64,000 nt of DNA. It comes from Rhodococcus qingshengii JCM 15477 (lineage in GTDB: Bacteria; Actinomycetota; Actinomycetes; Mycobacteriales; Mycobacteriaceae). Of this stretch, positions 1-9,112 are shown one piece after another. The stretch is taken from the NCBI RefSeq assembly GCF_023221595.1, contig NZ_CP096563.1, positions 5,079,001 through 5,143,000 on the forward strand, given 5' to 3'. The notes beneath the pieces were generated by a model. The model was not told where the DNA came from and searched no databases. It saw nothing but the letters and a program-made list of their open reading frames with translations. Made by a program: the position numbers and the translations under genes. The stretch's first letter is position 1. Each line of letters starts with the position of its first letter.

Positions 1-2
1 GC

Positions 3-254
3 GGAGACGGCACTGTCGTGTCCTGGCGAACGGTTCACGGCGACCCCTCGACCGTTCTCGCCATCGTGGAATTGGACGAGGGGCCGTGGCTGTACACTTT
101 CCTCACCGAATCCCCTCGCGCGGATGCGCCTGGACCGCTACGAGTGTTCTTTCAGGGGCGTGAAGAAGGTAAGCGCTACCCGGTGTTCTGCTTGTGCGGC
201 GACGACCGTGGTGAACTGCTATCGGACGTCAACTCCGGCCTGCTGAACCATTGA
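3..254 (+). CDS. DUF35 OB-fold domain protein, C-terminal part (5' end outside window)
   Basis: The reading frame is open from the first bases of the window and stops at 252-254, so only the last 83 or so residues are seen. They read as an OB-fold: GDGTVVSWRTVH, then VLAIVELDEGPWLYTFL and a short acidic tail. This resembles the second half of DUF35 Zn-ribbon/OB-fold proteins, which accompany thiolases and acyl-CoA enzymes and may bind acyl-CoA. The Zn-ribbon half would lie upstream and cannot be checked. A GTG at 18 is in frame but lies inside the domain, so it is not the true start. The 3' end overlaps the convergent LuxR regulator gene by 26 bp. Confidence 0.6.
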   Translation, partial: GDGTVVSWRTVHGDPSTVLAIVELDEGPWLYTFLTESPRADAPGPLRVFFQGREEGKRYPVFCLCGDDRGELLSDVNSGLLNH

Positions 255-2613
255 CCTCACGCGAGTCACGCTCCTGCGCGGTCGAGACGTACCACGCTGC
301 GATCTGCGCTCTGGAACTGAATCCCAGTTTTGTCAGTACGTGTTCCACGTGTCCCTGAGCGGTGCGCAGCGAGATTACCAAGTGCTCCGCAATCGCGCGA
401 TTGGTCAACCCTTGGGCAACCAGTTCCGCAACTTGCTGCTCACGAGGAGTGAGGTGAGGCCCTTCAGCCGACGACGCAGTCGTGACACTGGAGCGCTTGT
501 CGAGCGCATATGCGACAGCTTCACCCTCGGACATCGCAAACCCGCTGCGAAACGACTTGTCGAAAGCATCGTCACCCATGGCTTTGCGAGCAGTCTCTGC
601 AGCAGTGTCGTGATGAGCTGACAAACCCGGCAGGCCCGCCAGCCGTCCCCCGACCTTCTGCCAATACATGGCTGCCGCGCCGAGCAGAACCGCTGCATGC
701 TTCCAATCACGTTGCGCTGCAGCAATCCACGCCAACGGCTCGATACACCACGCCGAGTTCATCGGGGCATCGAGAATTCTCAGACTTCGAGTCAAATAGT
801 CACTTGCGGCATCCAATTCACCTCGGAGCCAGCTCACGAGCCCGAGAGTTCCCAGCGCAAATGCCTGGAACATCATCTCGTCGGCGGGCACGGTGATCGC
901 GAGAATCTCTTCGTTGCACTCCACAGAGCGATCAAGAGCGCCGGACAGGAAGTACGCGACTCCCAAGGTGTCCAGGCCGACCACCACATGCAGCAGATTC
1001 TTGTCGAGTCGAAACAGCGTCAACGCGGATTCCAGCTTGGCCGTAGCGGTATCGAAGTTACCTCTGAAGGTATCGACGTATCCGTCTCCCCACGTCGCCA
1101 AGCCGCGCGAGCGCACATCCGCCAAGTCGTTTGCCAGGCGCCAACTCTCGTCGACCAACTCTTCTGCCCGTTCGAGTTCCCCCTGCATCGCGTGATTCAC
1201 GGCGTCGATGGCCAAGACATCCACTCGGAACGGATCCAGCTCTCGATCCTCTGCATTCAAGGCTCGATCCGTCCAGTAACGCGCCTGCACAAGTAATCCA
1301 CCTGCAAGCCAGAATCTGTACAACGCACCGACCATTCGCGTTGCAGATCGCGCCTCTCCGGCAGTGGAAATCGAGTACTCCAACGCATCGTTGACGTTGC
1401 GCTGTTCACGACCGAGCCTTGCGATCCAGGCAGCTTGCCGGCCACTGATCCACTCGGCTTCCGCATGAACGACCAGTGCCTCGAACCAATCACGATGGCT
1501 TCGACGCAGAGCGGAATACTCACCGGCGGACTCCAACTTTTCATGTCCGTACTCCCGGAGTAGGTCGAGGAGGTGGTACCGAACATCCCCGTCGGTTTCC
1601 TCACGAATCAGGATGGACTTCTCGACCAACGCGGTGACGAGATCGAGCACTTCGGTCGAATTCATGTCCTGCCCACACACGCCCTCAGCGGCGTCGAGGT
1701 CGAACCCACCCGAGAACACCGACAACCTCCCCCACAACTGCTGTTCGGTTGGCGAGCAGAGGTCGTAACTCCAATCGATCGACAATCGCAGCGTCTGTTG
1801 ACGACTCGGAACGTCACGTCCACCCGTTGTAAGAAGTCGGTATCGATCCGAGAGCCTGTTCATGATCTGCTCAGCAGACATACCACGCAGGCGAGCTGCC
1901 GCCAGTTCGATCGGAAGTGGGAGTCCATCCAAGTCGTGACAGATATGCGCAACGGCGCGCTTGTTCTCCTCGGTGAGGGTGAAACCAGGTACGACGGAAG
2001 CCGCACGCTCGGTGAACAACGACACCGATTCGTACTGGGCAATTCCCTCGAATTCGGGCGGCTGTTGCTGCGGTGTGGTGAGTGAGGGAACGCGCATCGT
2101 CACCTCACCGCCCAGGCCCAGCGATTCGCGGCTCGTCGCCAGGATCTTGACGCCGGCACATCGCCGTAGGATCGCGCCTACGAACACAGCGACGGCATCG
2201 ACCAGATGTTCACAGTTGTCGAGCACCAACAGCAGACTCCGATCGGCGCAGTAGTCGATCAATGCCTGCAGCGGGTCCGCCGACGAGACCGACCGGACAC
2301 CAAGGGTCACGGCGACATGATCTTCGAGGAGATCCGAATCTGTCTGCTCCCCCAGTTCCACCAACCAGGCACCGTCTCGAAACACCCTTTGCAACGCGCC
2401 CGCAAGTCGGATCGCGAGCCGTGTCTTGCCCACGCCACCGATCCCGGTGAGTGTCAACAAACGGGACGTCTCGAACAATCTCCTGGCGTCGGCCAACTCA
2501 CGCCGACGACCGACGAAACTCGTCAGCTCCAAGGGCAGGTTGCCGACAACTCGCTGGTCGGCTTCTGAGCGCACAGCGGATGCCATCGACCGACTCGCTT
2601 TCTGCCATACCAC
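229..2613 (-). CDS. Large ATP-binding LuxR-family transcriptional regulator
   Basis: This 794-residue protein has three parts. An NTPase domain carries the Walker A motif GIGGVGKT at residues 57-64 and a Walker B-like LLLVLDNCEHL at 127-137. A long helical, TPR-like middle follows. A C-terminal LuxR helix-turn-helix lies at about 721-775 (LTPREQQVAELVAQGLT...). The layout is that of actinobacterial STAND/AfsR-like regulators, in which nucleotide binding and a ligand-sensing helical region control DNA binding. It is divergent from the GntR gene with 169 bp between starts. The annotated start is GTG at 2613; an in-frame ATG at 2586 would remove nine residues, and neither has a strong ribosome binding site. 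Target genes are unknown. Confidence 0.88.
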   Translation of the reverse strand: MVWQKASRSMASAVRSEADQRVVGNLPLELTSFVGRRRELADARRLFETSRLLTLTGIGGVGKTRLAIRLAGALQRVFRDGAWLVELGEQTDSDLLEDHVAVTLGVRSVSSADPLQALIDYCADRSLLLVLDNCEHLVDAVAVFVGAILRRCAGVKILATSRESLGLGGEVTMRVPSLTTPQQQPPEFEGIAQYESVSLFTERAASVVPGFTLTEENKRAVAHICHDLDGLPLPIELAAARLRGMSAEQIMNRLSDRYRLLTTGGRDVPSRQQTLRLSIDWSYDLCSPTEQQLWGRLSVFSGGFDLDAAEGVCGQDMNSTEVLDLVTALVEKSILIREETDGDVRYHLLDLLREYGHEKLESAGEYSALRRSHRDWFEALVVHAEAEWISGRQAAWIARLGREQRNVNDALEYSISTAGEARSATRMVGALYRFWLAGGLLVQARYWTDRALNAEDRELDPFRVDVLAIDAVNHAMQGELERAEELVDESWRLANDLADVRSRGLATWGDGYVDTFRGNFDTATAKLESALTLFRLDKNLLHVVVGLDTLGVAYFLSGALDRSVECNEEILAITVPADEMMFQAFALGTLGLVSWLRGELDAASDYLTRSLRILDAPMNSAWCIEPLAWIAAAQRDWKHAAVLLGAAAMYWQKVGGRLAGLPGLSAHHDTAAETARKAMGDDAFDKSFRSGFAMSEGEAVAYALDKRSSVTTASSAEGPHLTPREQQVAELVAQGLTNRAIAEHLVISLRTAQGHVEHVLTKLGFSSRAQIAAWYVSTAQERDSREVNGSAGRS

Positions 2614-2782
2614 TACACAACAACGCTACCCCCACGATCGGCCTCCCGAGCAGCACTCACGCGAGCATGTGATCGGAGCCCACTTGTTCTCCCCCGAGTG
2701 CGAGATGCACGACGGCCACACCGGTGTCACGCAGACGAAACAACGTATTCCTACTCTGGCAGACAGACGAAGGGAGAGCGAC

Positions 2783-3508
2783 ATGCCGCCGCGCCGTAGA
2801 TCGGTACTGCTGACGCAACTGGTAATCGATGCTCCCGGAAGTCCACAACAAACGATCCTCGACGAACTGCGGCGAGTGATTCTGTCGGGTTCGGCGCCTC
2901 CGGGTACCCCGATTCCTCTCGGCGACGTGGCTGATGTGTTCGGTGTCAGTCGAATACCTGTGCGGGAATCACTGAAAACACTGGTCGGAGAGTCCTTGGT
3001 CGACCATCGACATCAATTCGGCTACACCGTTGCTCAGCTGACGCCGGCAGAACTGCGAGAGATGTACATCGTCCGCGAAACTCTCGAATCAGCTGCATTG
3101 GCCGTCGCCGTCGAGCAGGCAACCGAAGAGGATCACGAACACGCCGTCGAGGTGAACTCCCGTTTGGAGATCGCATTGCGCTACGACGACTCTCAGTCCT
3201 ATCACTGCGAGAGCCGAAACTTTCATCTCGCACTGACCCGACCGTCTCAGATGCTTCGACTTCTGCACATGTTCGAAGCTGCCTGGAACATCACCGAACC
3301 AGTACAGCCGATGGTCCATGTTGCCGGCGTCGATCGCCAGGTTCTGCACTCCGATCACACCGCGATGCTGGACGCATTCCTGCGTCGGGACGCATCCGCA
3401 CTTCTGAGCGCTTCCGAAATCCATCATCGCCGACTCGATACCGTGATCGCGACTCTACCGACAGACACCGGTCTATTGGCCGAAAAAGATATACCGATCG
3501 CGCAATAG
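2783..3508 (+). CDS. GntR-family regulator (FCD type), probably of the adjacent permease and racemase
   Basis: This 241-residue protein has an N-terminal winged helix (about residues 15-80, with DVFGVSRIPVRESLKTL as the recognition helix region) and a C-terminal all-helical FCD-like ligand domain with several histidines (HLALTRPSQML, HSDHTAMLDAF, HHRRLDT) that could bind a metal and an organic acid. The start ATG is preceded by AGGGAGAG at 2771-2778; the frame is open further upstream but that part looks non-coding. It lies 108 bp upstream of the NCS1 permease on the same strand, so control of ureide or hydantoin uptake is a reasonable inference. Confidence 0.85.
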   Translation: MPPRRRSVLLTQLVIDAPGSPQQTILDELRRVILSGSAPPGTPIPLGDVADVFGVSRIPVRESLKTLVGESLVDHRHQFGYTVAQLTPAELREMYIVRETLESAALAVAVEQATEEDHEHAVEVNSRLEIALRYDDSQSYHCESRNFHLALTRPSQMLRLLHMFEAAWNITEPVQPMVHVAGVDRQVLHSDHTAMLDAFLRRDASALLSASEIHHRRLDTVIATLPTDTGLLAEKDIPIAQ

Positions 3509-3616
3509 TCGTGCAACACAGCATCGATACCTTTCTCTCAACACAGTTTTCATCACTGACGCTGAGAGCTCGTGGCACCGTCCGCTGATTTCCTGCACTG
3601 ATGCACAGGAGCTGTC

Positions 3617-5191
3617 ATGACCGACATTCTTCCGTCCCGAACGACCACTACCCCCACTCCCCCAAAGGAAAGCGGATCGGGTGACCTTGTCGAAGCCGCG
3701 GGTCACCCTGTCGGAAGCGGCCTGATCAAGCCGGGCTACGACCCTCGTTTGACCAACGAGGACTTGGCGCCGCTTCGCAAGCAGACCTGGTCGTCGTACA
3801 ACATCTTCGCCTTCTGGATGTCCGACGTACACAGCGTCGGCGGATATGTCACTGCCGGTAGTCTTTTCGCACTGGGATTGGCCAGCTGGCAAGTACTCGT
3901 CGCCCTGCTGGTCGGTATCACGATCGTCTACTTCTTCTGCAATCTCGTCGCCAAGCCCAGCCAAGTTACCGGCGTGCCGTATCCGGTGATCTGCCGCAGC
4001 GTGTTCGGCGTCCTCGGCGCGAACATCCCGGCAATCATTCGTGGCCTGATTGCCGTGGCTTGGTATGGAATTCAAACCTTCCTCGCTTCAGCAGCCCTCG
4101 ATGTCGTACTGATCAAACTCTTTCCGTCACTCGCGCCCTATGCCGTCGTCGAAGACTACGGATTCGCCGGACTCTCCGCACTGGGCTGGGGAAGTTTCAT
4201 GCTCCTGTGGGTACTTCAGGCCTGTGTCTTCTGGCGAGGCATGGAATCGATCCGCCGCTTCATCGACTTCTGCGGGCCGGCTGTGTATGTCGTGATGTTC
4301 ATGCTGTGCGGCTACCTGATCTACAAGGCAGGCTGGAGCGCCATCGATCTCACGCTCGGCGACGTCAAGTACTCGGGTTTCGACGCCGTGCCGGTCATGC
4401 TCGGTGCGATCGCTCTGGTTGTCTCGTACTTCTCCGGACCGATGCTCAATTTCGGCGACTTCTCCCGCTACGGAAAGTCGTTCGCTGCCGTCAAGAAGGG
4501 CAACTTCCTCGGTTTGCCGTTGAACTTCCTCGTATTCTCGGTGTTGGTCGTCGTCACTGCATCGTTGACGCTGCCGGTGTACGGCGAACTGATCACCGAT
4601 CCCGTTGCGACCGTTGCACGAATCGACAGCACCTTCGCCATCGTTCTCGGCGCACTCACCTTCACCATCGCCACGATCGGCATCAACATCGTGGCCAACT
4701 TCATTTCCCCGGCCTTCGACTTCTCCAACGTGAGTCCGCAGAAGATCAGCTGGCGCGCCGGCGGAATGATCGCAGCGATCGGCTCGATCCTCATCACGCC
4801 GTGGAACTTGTACAACAATCCGGACGTCATTCACTACACACTCGAAACCCTCGGAGCCTTCATCGGTCCGCTGTTCGGAATTCTGATTGCCGACTACTAC
4901 CTCGTGCGCAAGCAGAAGGTCATCGTCGACGAACTGTTCAGCATGTCGCCGACCGGAACCTACTGGTACAGCAAGGGATACAACCCTGCTGCAGTGATCG
5001 CCACCGTGGTGGGAGCCGTCGTCGCGATGGTCCCGGTCCTGGGCAAGGACCTCACCGGGATGTACACCGCAGCGCAGTACAGCTGGTTCATCGGTTGTGG
5101 GCTCGGATTCACCGTCTATTACCTACTCGCCGCGCGCTCTTCCTCAGCTGTCCGGAATGCTTCCTCTCCCGACACTGTGACGGTCGACTGA
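3617..5191 (+). CDS. NCS1-family nucleobase/hydantoin/allantoin permease
   Basis: This 524-residue integral membrane protein has about 12 hydrophobic segments after a 45-residue Pro/Thr-rich cytoplasmic N-terminus. It carries the NCS1 hallmarks NEDLAPLRKQTWSSYNIFAFWM at the first helix, the VPYPVICRSVFG loop, and NFISPAFDFSNVSPQKI with ITPWNLYNN in the second half. NCS1 carriers import purines, pyrimidines, allantoin or hydantoins with Na+ or H+. The racemase gene follows after 5 bp, and allantoin genes lie 9 kb downstream, so allantoin or a 5-substituted hydantoin is the likely substrate. Sequence reading alone cannot choose between them. Confidence 0.88.
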   Translation: MTDILPSRTTTTPTPPKESGSGDLVEAAGHPVGSGLIKPGYDPRLTNEDLAPLRKQTWSSYNIFAFWMSDVHSVGGYVTAGSLFALGLASWQVLVALLVGITIVYFFCNLVAKPSQVTGVPYPVICRSVFGVLGANIPAIIRGLIAVAWYGIQTFLASAALDVVLIKLFPSLAPYAVVEDYGFAGLSALGWGSFMLLWVLQACVFWRGMESIRRFIDFCGPAVYVVMFMLCGYLIYKAGWSAIDLTLGDVKYSGFDAVPVMLGAIALVVSYFSGPMLNFGDFSRYGKSFAAVKKGNFLGLPLNFLVFSVLVVVTASLTLPVYGELITDPVATVARIDSTFAIVLGALTFTIATIGINIVANFISPAFDFSNVSPQKISWRAGGMIAAIGSILITPWNLYNNPDVIHYTLETLGAFIGPLFGILIADYYLVRKQKVIVDELFSMSPTGTYWYSKGYNPAAVIATVVGAVVAMVPVLGKDLTGMYTAAQYSWFIGCGLGFTVYYLLAARSSSAVRNASSPDTVTVD

Positions 5192-5196
5192 TCGTC

Positions 5197-5925
5197 ATGA
5201 GAATCAAGGTGATCAACCCCAACACCACGTGGGCGATGACCGCCAAGATCGAGGAATGTGCCCGGACCGTCGCAGGCTCGGGCACATTCGTCGAGGCTGT
5301 CAGCCCTGCCATGGGTCCCGCGTCGATCGAAAGCCACTACGACGAAGCTCTCAGCGTCCCCGGAATCCTGACCGAGATCGCCGCCGGAGAAAAGAACGAA
5401 GTCGACGGCTACGTCATCGCTTGCTTCGGTGACCCAGGTCTTGATGCAGCCCGAGAGTTGGCCAAGGGCCCCGTCGTAGCTGTTGCCGAAGCGGCCATGA
5501 ACTACGCAAGTTTCCTGGGTCGCGGATTCAGCATCGTGACCACTCTCGGTCGAACCCGCGGCCGCGCAGCCGATCTGGTGGACCGGTACGGCATGCAGGC
5601 TCGGTGCCGGGGTATCCACTCCTGCGAGATTCCGGTTCTGGAACTCGATCGTGATCCCGACGCGCGAAAGGTGATCTTGGAAGCCTGTTTCGACGCATTG
5701 GAGCAAGACGACTCGGACGTCCTCGTGCTGGGTTGCGCCGGCATGGCGGACCTGTGCCAGGACTTGTCCGACGAACTGGGTGTCCCGGTAGTCGACGGCG
5801 TTGCCGCTGGGGTCACGATGGTTCAGTCGTTGGTCACCCTCGGGCTGTCGACCAGTTCGCGCGGCGAGTTCGCACGCCCACTTCCCAAGAACTACACCGG
5901 TACACTGACACCGTTCTCGCTGTGA
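5197..5925 (+). CDS. Asp/Glu/hydantoin (allantoin) racemase family protein
   Basis: This 242-residue protein opens with MRIKVINPNTT, typical of hydantoin racemases. The two catalytic cysteines expected for cofactor-free proton exchange are present: Cys76 in IACFGDPG and Cys180 in LGCAGMADL. Enzymes of this family interconvert D/L 5-substituted hydantoins or R/S allantoin. The ATG is 5 bp after the permease stop and has no clear ribosome binding site, so translation is probably coupled. With the NCS1 permease it suggests uptake followed by racemisation, which would let a stereospecific allantoinase or hydantoinase use both isomers. The 3' end overlaps the convergent MFS gene by 34 bp. Confidence 0.85.
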   Translation: MRIKVINPNTTWAMTAKIEECARTVAGSGTFVEAVSPAMGPASIESHYDEALSVPGILTEIAAGEKNEVDGYVIACFGDPGLDAARELAKGPVVAVAEAAMNYASFLGRGFSIVTTLGRTRGRAADLVDRYGMQARCRGIHSCEIPVLELDRDPDARKVILEACFDALEQDDSDVLVLGCAGMADLCQDLSDELGVPVVDGVAAGVTMVQSLVTLGLSTSSRGEFARPLPKNYTGTLTPFSL

Positions 5926-7067
5926 GCGTGCCTGAGCGAGAGTCGAACACCTGTCACCAGCAGCGCCAGGATCGCGAACAATACTCCAGCCCAGACTAAT
6001 TGGCGGGTTTCGAAATGCGCGAGAAACAGTCCACCGACCGCAGTGCCGAGCGTGATCCCCAGGTTGGAGAACGAGATGAAAAGGCTGTTGCCGAATTCAG
6101 GCGCGTCGACTGCGTCTCGCCCCATCCAGCTCTGCGAAACCACCAGTCCACCGGAATGCACTACACCCCAAACCAACACGGCTACAACCATCGCGCCGAA
6201 GTACGGGCCCGCCAGATAGAGCATCACGTAGACGACGATGTACAGCAAGGGAAATGCCACAACCGTGCGCACCACCCCCTTGGCGAGCAGAGCCCCGAAG
6301 ACGAAGTTGCCGAAGATCATCACGACACCGAAAGCCAAGAGCATCGCGCTGATCCACGATCCGCTCATGCCGGTCACTTCGCCGAGGTATTCGGCAAAGT
6401 ATCCGTACACCGAGAACATGGCTGCGAAGACGAAGGTGACGGAAAGAATGGTCAACCACACGCGCGGCCGGCGAAGTATCCCGACCTGTGCACCGTACGA
6501 CAGGCGTTGTGTCACAGGAGCCGAGGGCAGAAGTACGACAATCCCGAGAAACGCGAGAACGTTGACCACGGCGCCGAACACGAATGCTGTCGACACCGAA
6601 AAGTTCTCGGCCAAATAGGACGTCAAGGGCACGCCGAACGCGAATCCGACTGTGACGCCTGCAAATACCTTGGTCACCGCGGCGGTCGCCTGTTCCGGCG
6701 ATACCAGACGAACCGCACTTGCAAGCGCGACAGCGAAGAAGACCGGATGAACCACGGCGGGGATGATCCGAAATGCAAACATCACCTCGAAACTCGATGT
6801 GGTCGCATACACCACATTGGAGACCGCAAAGACTGCAATCGCCACCAACAGAACGGTTCTCCTGTTGATTCCCGAGGTGATCAGCGTTGTGAACGGACCG
6901 GTCACCGCCACGACGAGTGCAAACACACCGACCAACCATCCGGCAGTCGACGCGGTGATACCGAACTTTTCGCTGATCTGAGGCAGAACCCCTATAATGC
7001 CCATCTCCGTAGTGATGATTCCGAATACACCCAACGCCAGAACCGGTATCAACAATTTCGACTTCAC
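5892..7067 (-). CDS. MFS efflux transporter (AraJ/DHA1-like)
   Basis: This 391-residue protein has about 12 transmembrane segments. The first reads LLIPVLALGVFGIITTEMGIIGVLPQI, as in sugar-efflux and drug:H+ antiporter-1 members of the AraJ/YdhP type. The GTG at 7067 is preferred over an upstream ATG at 7094 because AGGAG (complement of 7074-7078) lies 6 nt upstream of it. It lies downstream of an ArsR-type regulator on the same strand, with an AT-rich palindrome in the 98-bp gap, so it is probably controlled by that repressor. The substrate is unknown. Confidence 0.85.
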   Translation of the reverse strand: MKSKLLIPVLALGVFGIITTEMGIIGVLPQISEKFGITASTAGWLVGVFALVVAVTGPFTTLITSGINRRTVLLVAIAVFAVSNVVYATTSSFEVMFAFRIIPAVVHPVFFAVALASAVRLVSPEQATAAVTKVFAGVTVGFAFGVPLTSYLAENFSVSTAFVFGAVVNVLAFLGIVVLLPSAPVTQRLSYGAQVGILRRPRVWLTILSVTFVFAAMFSVYGYFAEYLGEVTGMSGSWISAMLLAFGVVMIFGNFVFGALLAKGVVRTVVAFPLLYIVVYVMLYLAGPYFGAMVVAVLVWGVVHSGGLVVSQSWMGRDAVDAPEFGNSLFISFSNLGITLGTAVGGLFLAHFETRQLVWAGVLFAILALLVTGVRLSLRHAHSENGVSVPV

Positions 7068-7105
7068 GACACACTCCTCACTACTTCGCCACACAAGACA
7101 GTTAC

Positions 7106-7125
7106 ATATCTATATATGTAGATAT
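7106..7125. promoter_or_regulatory. AT-rich inverted repeat, candidate ArsR-family operator
   Basis: ATATCTA (7106-7112) and TAGATAT (7119-7125) form a perfect inverted repeat around a 6-nt spacer in an otherwise GC-rich region. It sits between the ArsR-type gene and the MFS gene it probably controls. ArsR/SmtB repressors bind AT-rich dyads of this kind. That the ArsR protein binds here is inference. Confidence 0.5.
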
Positions 7126-7165
7126 ATCTGGTTGAACAACCCGACCGACGAGGGCAATTCGGCCG

Positions 7166-7477
7166 CTACAGCTTTTCGCGAACGAATTCCCTGAACTCGC
7201 CGATCACGGATTCGTTTCGTCGGTAATACGTCCACTTCCCGATGCGCTCGGACTCGAGCAGACCCACGTCTTTCATGCCCTGCAGATACCCCGAGATCAC
7301 CGACTGGGCAAGTCCCGATCGCCCCTGAATGTCACCGACACAGACTCCGATGTGAAACCCGAGATCCTGCTGCGTATACGAGTCCTCGTCGAAATACTTC
7401 GCCGGGTGCGCGAGCCACTCCATGATCTGCAGGCGAGTCGGGTTGGACAGCGCCTTGAAGATCGCCAAAGCATCCAT
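7166..7477 (-). CDS. ArsR-family winged-helix transcriptional regulator
   Basis: This 103-residue protein begins MDALAIFKALSNPTRLQIMEWL, the standard ArsR opening, followed by LAQSVISGYLQGMKDVGLLESERIGKWTYYRRN, the recognition helix and wing. The internal ATG at 7477 fits the family better than upstream starts and has a G-rich AGAGGGG site just upstream. No CxC metal motif is visible; single cysteines occur in GVCVGD only, so it is more likely a non-metal ArsR. It precedes the MFS gene on the same strand. Confidence 0.85.
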   Translation of the reverse strand: MDALAIFKALSNPTRLQIMEWLAHPAKYFDEDSYTQQDLGFHIGVCVGDIQGRSGLAQSVISGYLQGMKDVGLLESERIGKWTYYRRNESVIGEFREFVREKL

Positions 7478-7815
7478 GGACCACACCCCTCTGCACGACA
7501 ACCGGAACGCATCTACTTTTGTGGATATGTTTGGCGAAGTCAAGCCCGATCCGGACCGAAAGCCGTCTGCGTCACATCTGCGCATTCGAAGTGAGCTGTG
7601 ACACTTACGTTTCGACGACCTGCGGAAATCTCAGCGCCGACTTTCTATCTGTGACGACTTGTTTATAGTTATCGCCAACAACGAATTGCCGGAAGTTTCC
7701 GGTTCACCTCAGAACGTCCGTGGGTGAACACAATTCGCTCAACACCAGCCGTACCCGGCTTGTCATTCGGGAGTCGAACCATGAACACACCGCATCAGTT
7801 CAGGGTCGTCACCTC

Positions 7816-9066
7816 ATGGTGATGTCGAAGCTCGCCAAATGGCAGCTGGTCGCTCTCGTCGTGGTTGCACTCCTGGGCTTGATCTATGTCGGAGCGAAAT
7901 ACGTACGGCTGGACAATCTTCTGGGATTCGGCCAATACACGGTCAAAACCGAACTGGCGACGTCCGGTGGCATCTTCACCAACGCCGAAGTGACCTATCG
8001 CGGTGTACCCGTCGGACGCGTCGGTGACATGTCGCTCACGTCCGACGGAATCGAAGTCGACCTGTTGATCGACAGCAGTGCTCCTCAGATTCCCGCATCC
8101 GCGCGGGCCGTGGTGGCCAATCGCTCAGCCATCGGCGAGCAGTACGTCGACCTTCAGCCCGATACCGACCAGGGCCCGTTCCTCGAAGACGGCTCGGTGA
8201 TCGCCGTGGGCGACACAACCACGCCGATCCCGATCGAGAATGTCTTGACCAGCGCCAACGGTCTGGTGCACTCCGTTCCGGTCGACGCACTCCACACCGT
8301 CGCGAAAGAACTCGGCGCGGCATTCAACGGCAAGGGCGAAGATCTGCAGGTACTTGCCGACTCGCTGTCGGGGATCTCCCAGTCGGGCCTCGACACCCTT
8401 CCCCAGACCCTCGGACTGATCCGCGACAGCCAGACGGTGCTCACGACCCAGTCCGATCAATCGTCGGCGATCAAGCAGTTCAGCACCGACCTCGACGCAC
8501 TGACGGCGCAATTGCGCACCAGCGACCCCGACATCCGACGCGTGATCGACAACGGCATACCGGCCAGCGAACAAGTCGGCTCTCTCGTCACCGAAGCCGG
8601 CCCCGCGCTCACGACCAACCTCTCCAACCTCTCCGCCGTTGCAGCGGCAGCCGCACCGACACTGCCCTCGCTGCAGCCCTTCCTGCTCTTCCTGCCTGCG
8701 CTCGCCGGGGCGGCGCCCACCGTTGCACCGGGAGACGGCACAGTACATCTGGGCTTGGTACTCGAGACCAACAACCCGCTCTCGTGCACCGTCGGTTACG
8801 AAGGGACCATGGCGATCCTCGACGAGATGAAGCGCAAGGACCCGAACTTCGACGACACGACGCAGAACTTCCCGTTGAACACTGCCGCCAACTGCCAGGC
8901 ACCTCAGGGCAGCGAAACGGGGGTTCGTAGCGCCAACCGCATCGCGTTCGCCGACCCGAACACCTCGCAACCGTGGGACGGCAAGCCCAAGGTGGACCCG
9001 GACAAGCTCAACCTGAACCCGATTGCCACTCAACTCGCACCGATGCTCGGCGCCACCCCGAAGTAG
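7816..9066 (+). CDS. Orphan MCE-family protein (MlaD-like, MceF type)
   Basis: This protein of about 416 residues has one N-terminal transmembrane helix (about residues 9-27) and an MCE domain at about 35-115 (VKTELATSGGIFTNAEVTYRGVPVGRVGDM). A helical region and a low-complexity Ala/Pro-rich C-terminus follow. MCE proteins form periplasmic tubes that carry lipids or sterols to a YrbE/MlaE permease and ATPase. Usually six mce genes follow two yrbE genes; here neither yrbE genes nor other mce genes are adjacent. ATGs at 7816 and 7822 fit the membrane helix best; a GTG at 7720 would add 32 hydrophilic residues. It probably borrows a permease encoded elsewhere. Confidence 0.88.
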   Translation: MVMSKLAKWQLVALVVVALLGLIYVGAKYVRLDNLLGFGQYTVKTELATSGGIFTNAEVTYRGVPVGRVGDMSLTSDGIEVDLLIDSSAPQIPASARAVVANRSAIGEQYVDLQPDTDQGPFLEDGSVIAVGDTTTPIPIENVLTSANGLVHSVPVDALHTVAKELGAAFNGKGEDLQVLADSLSGISQSGLDTLPQTLGLIRDSQTVLTTQSDQSSAIKQFSTDLDALTAQLRTSDPDIRRVIDNGIPASEQVGSLVTEAGPALTTNLSNLSAVAAAAAPTLPSLQPFLLFLPALAGAAPTVAPGDGTVHLGLVLETNNPLSCTVGYEGTMAILDEMKRKDPNFDDTTQNFPLNTAANCQAPQGSETGVRSANRIAFADPNTSQPWDGKPKVDPDKLNLNPIATQLAPMLGATPK

Positions 9067-9112
9067 CCGTAAACAACTGGCACCGTCGACCCTCCGCGAC
9101 GATGATGATGTG

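Noticed and set aside
6000..7121. A 373-codon plus-strand frame opposite the MFS gene
   Set aside because: It is charged and His/Asp/Arg rich, a mirror of the membrane-protein codons on the other strand.
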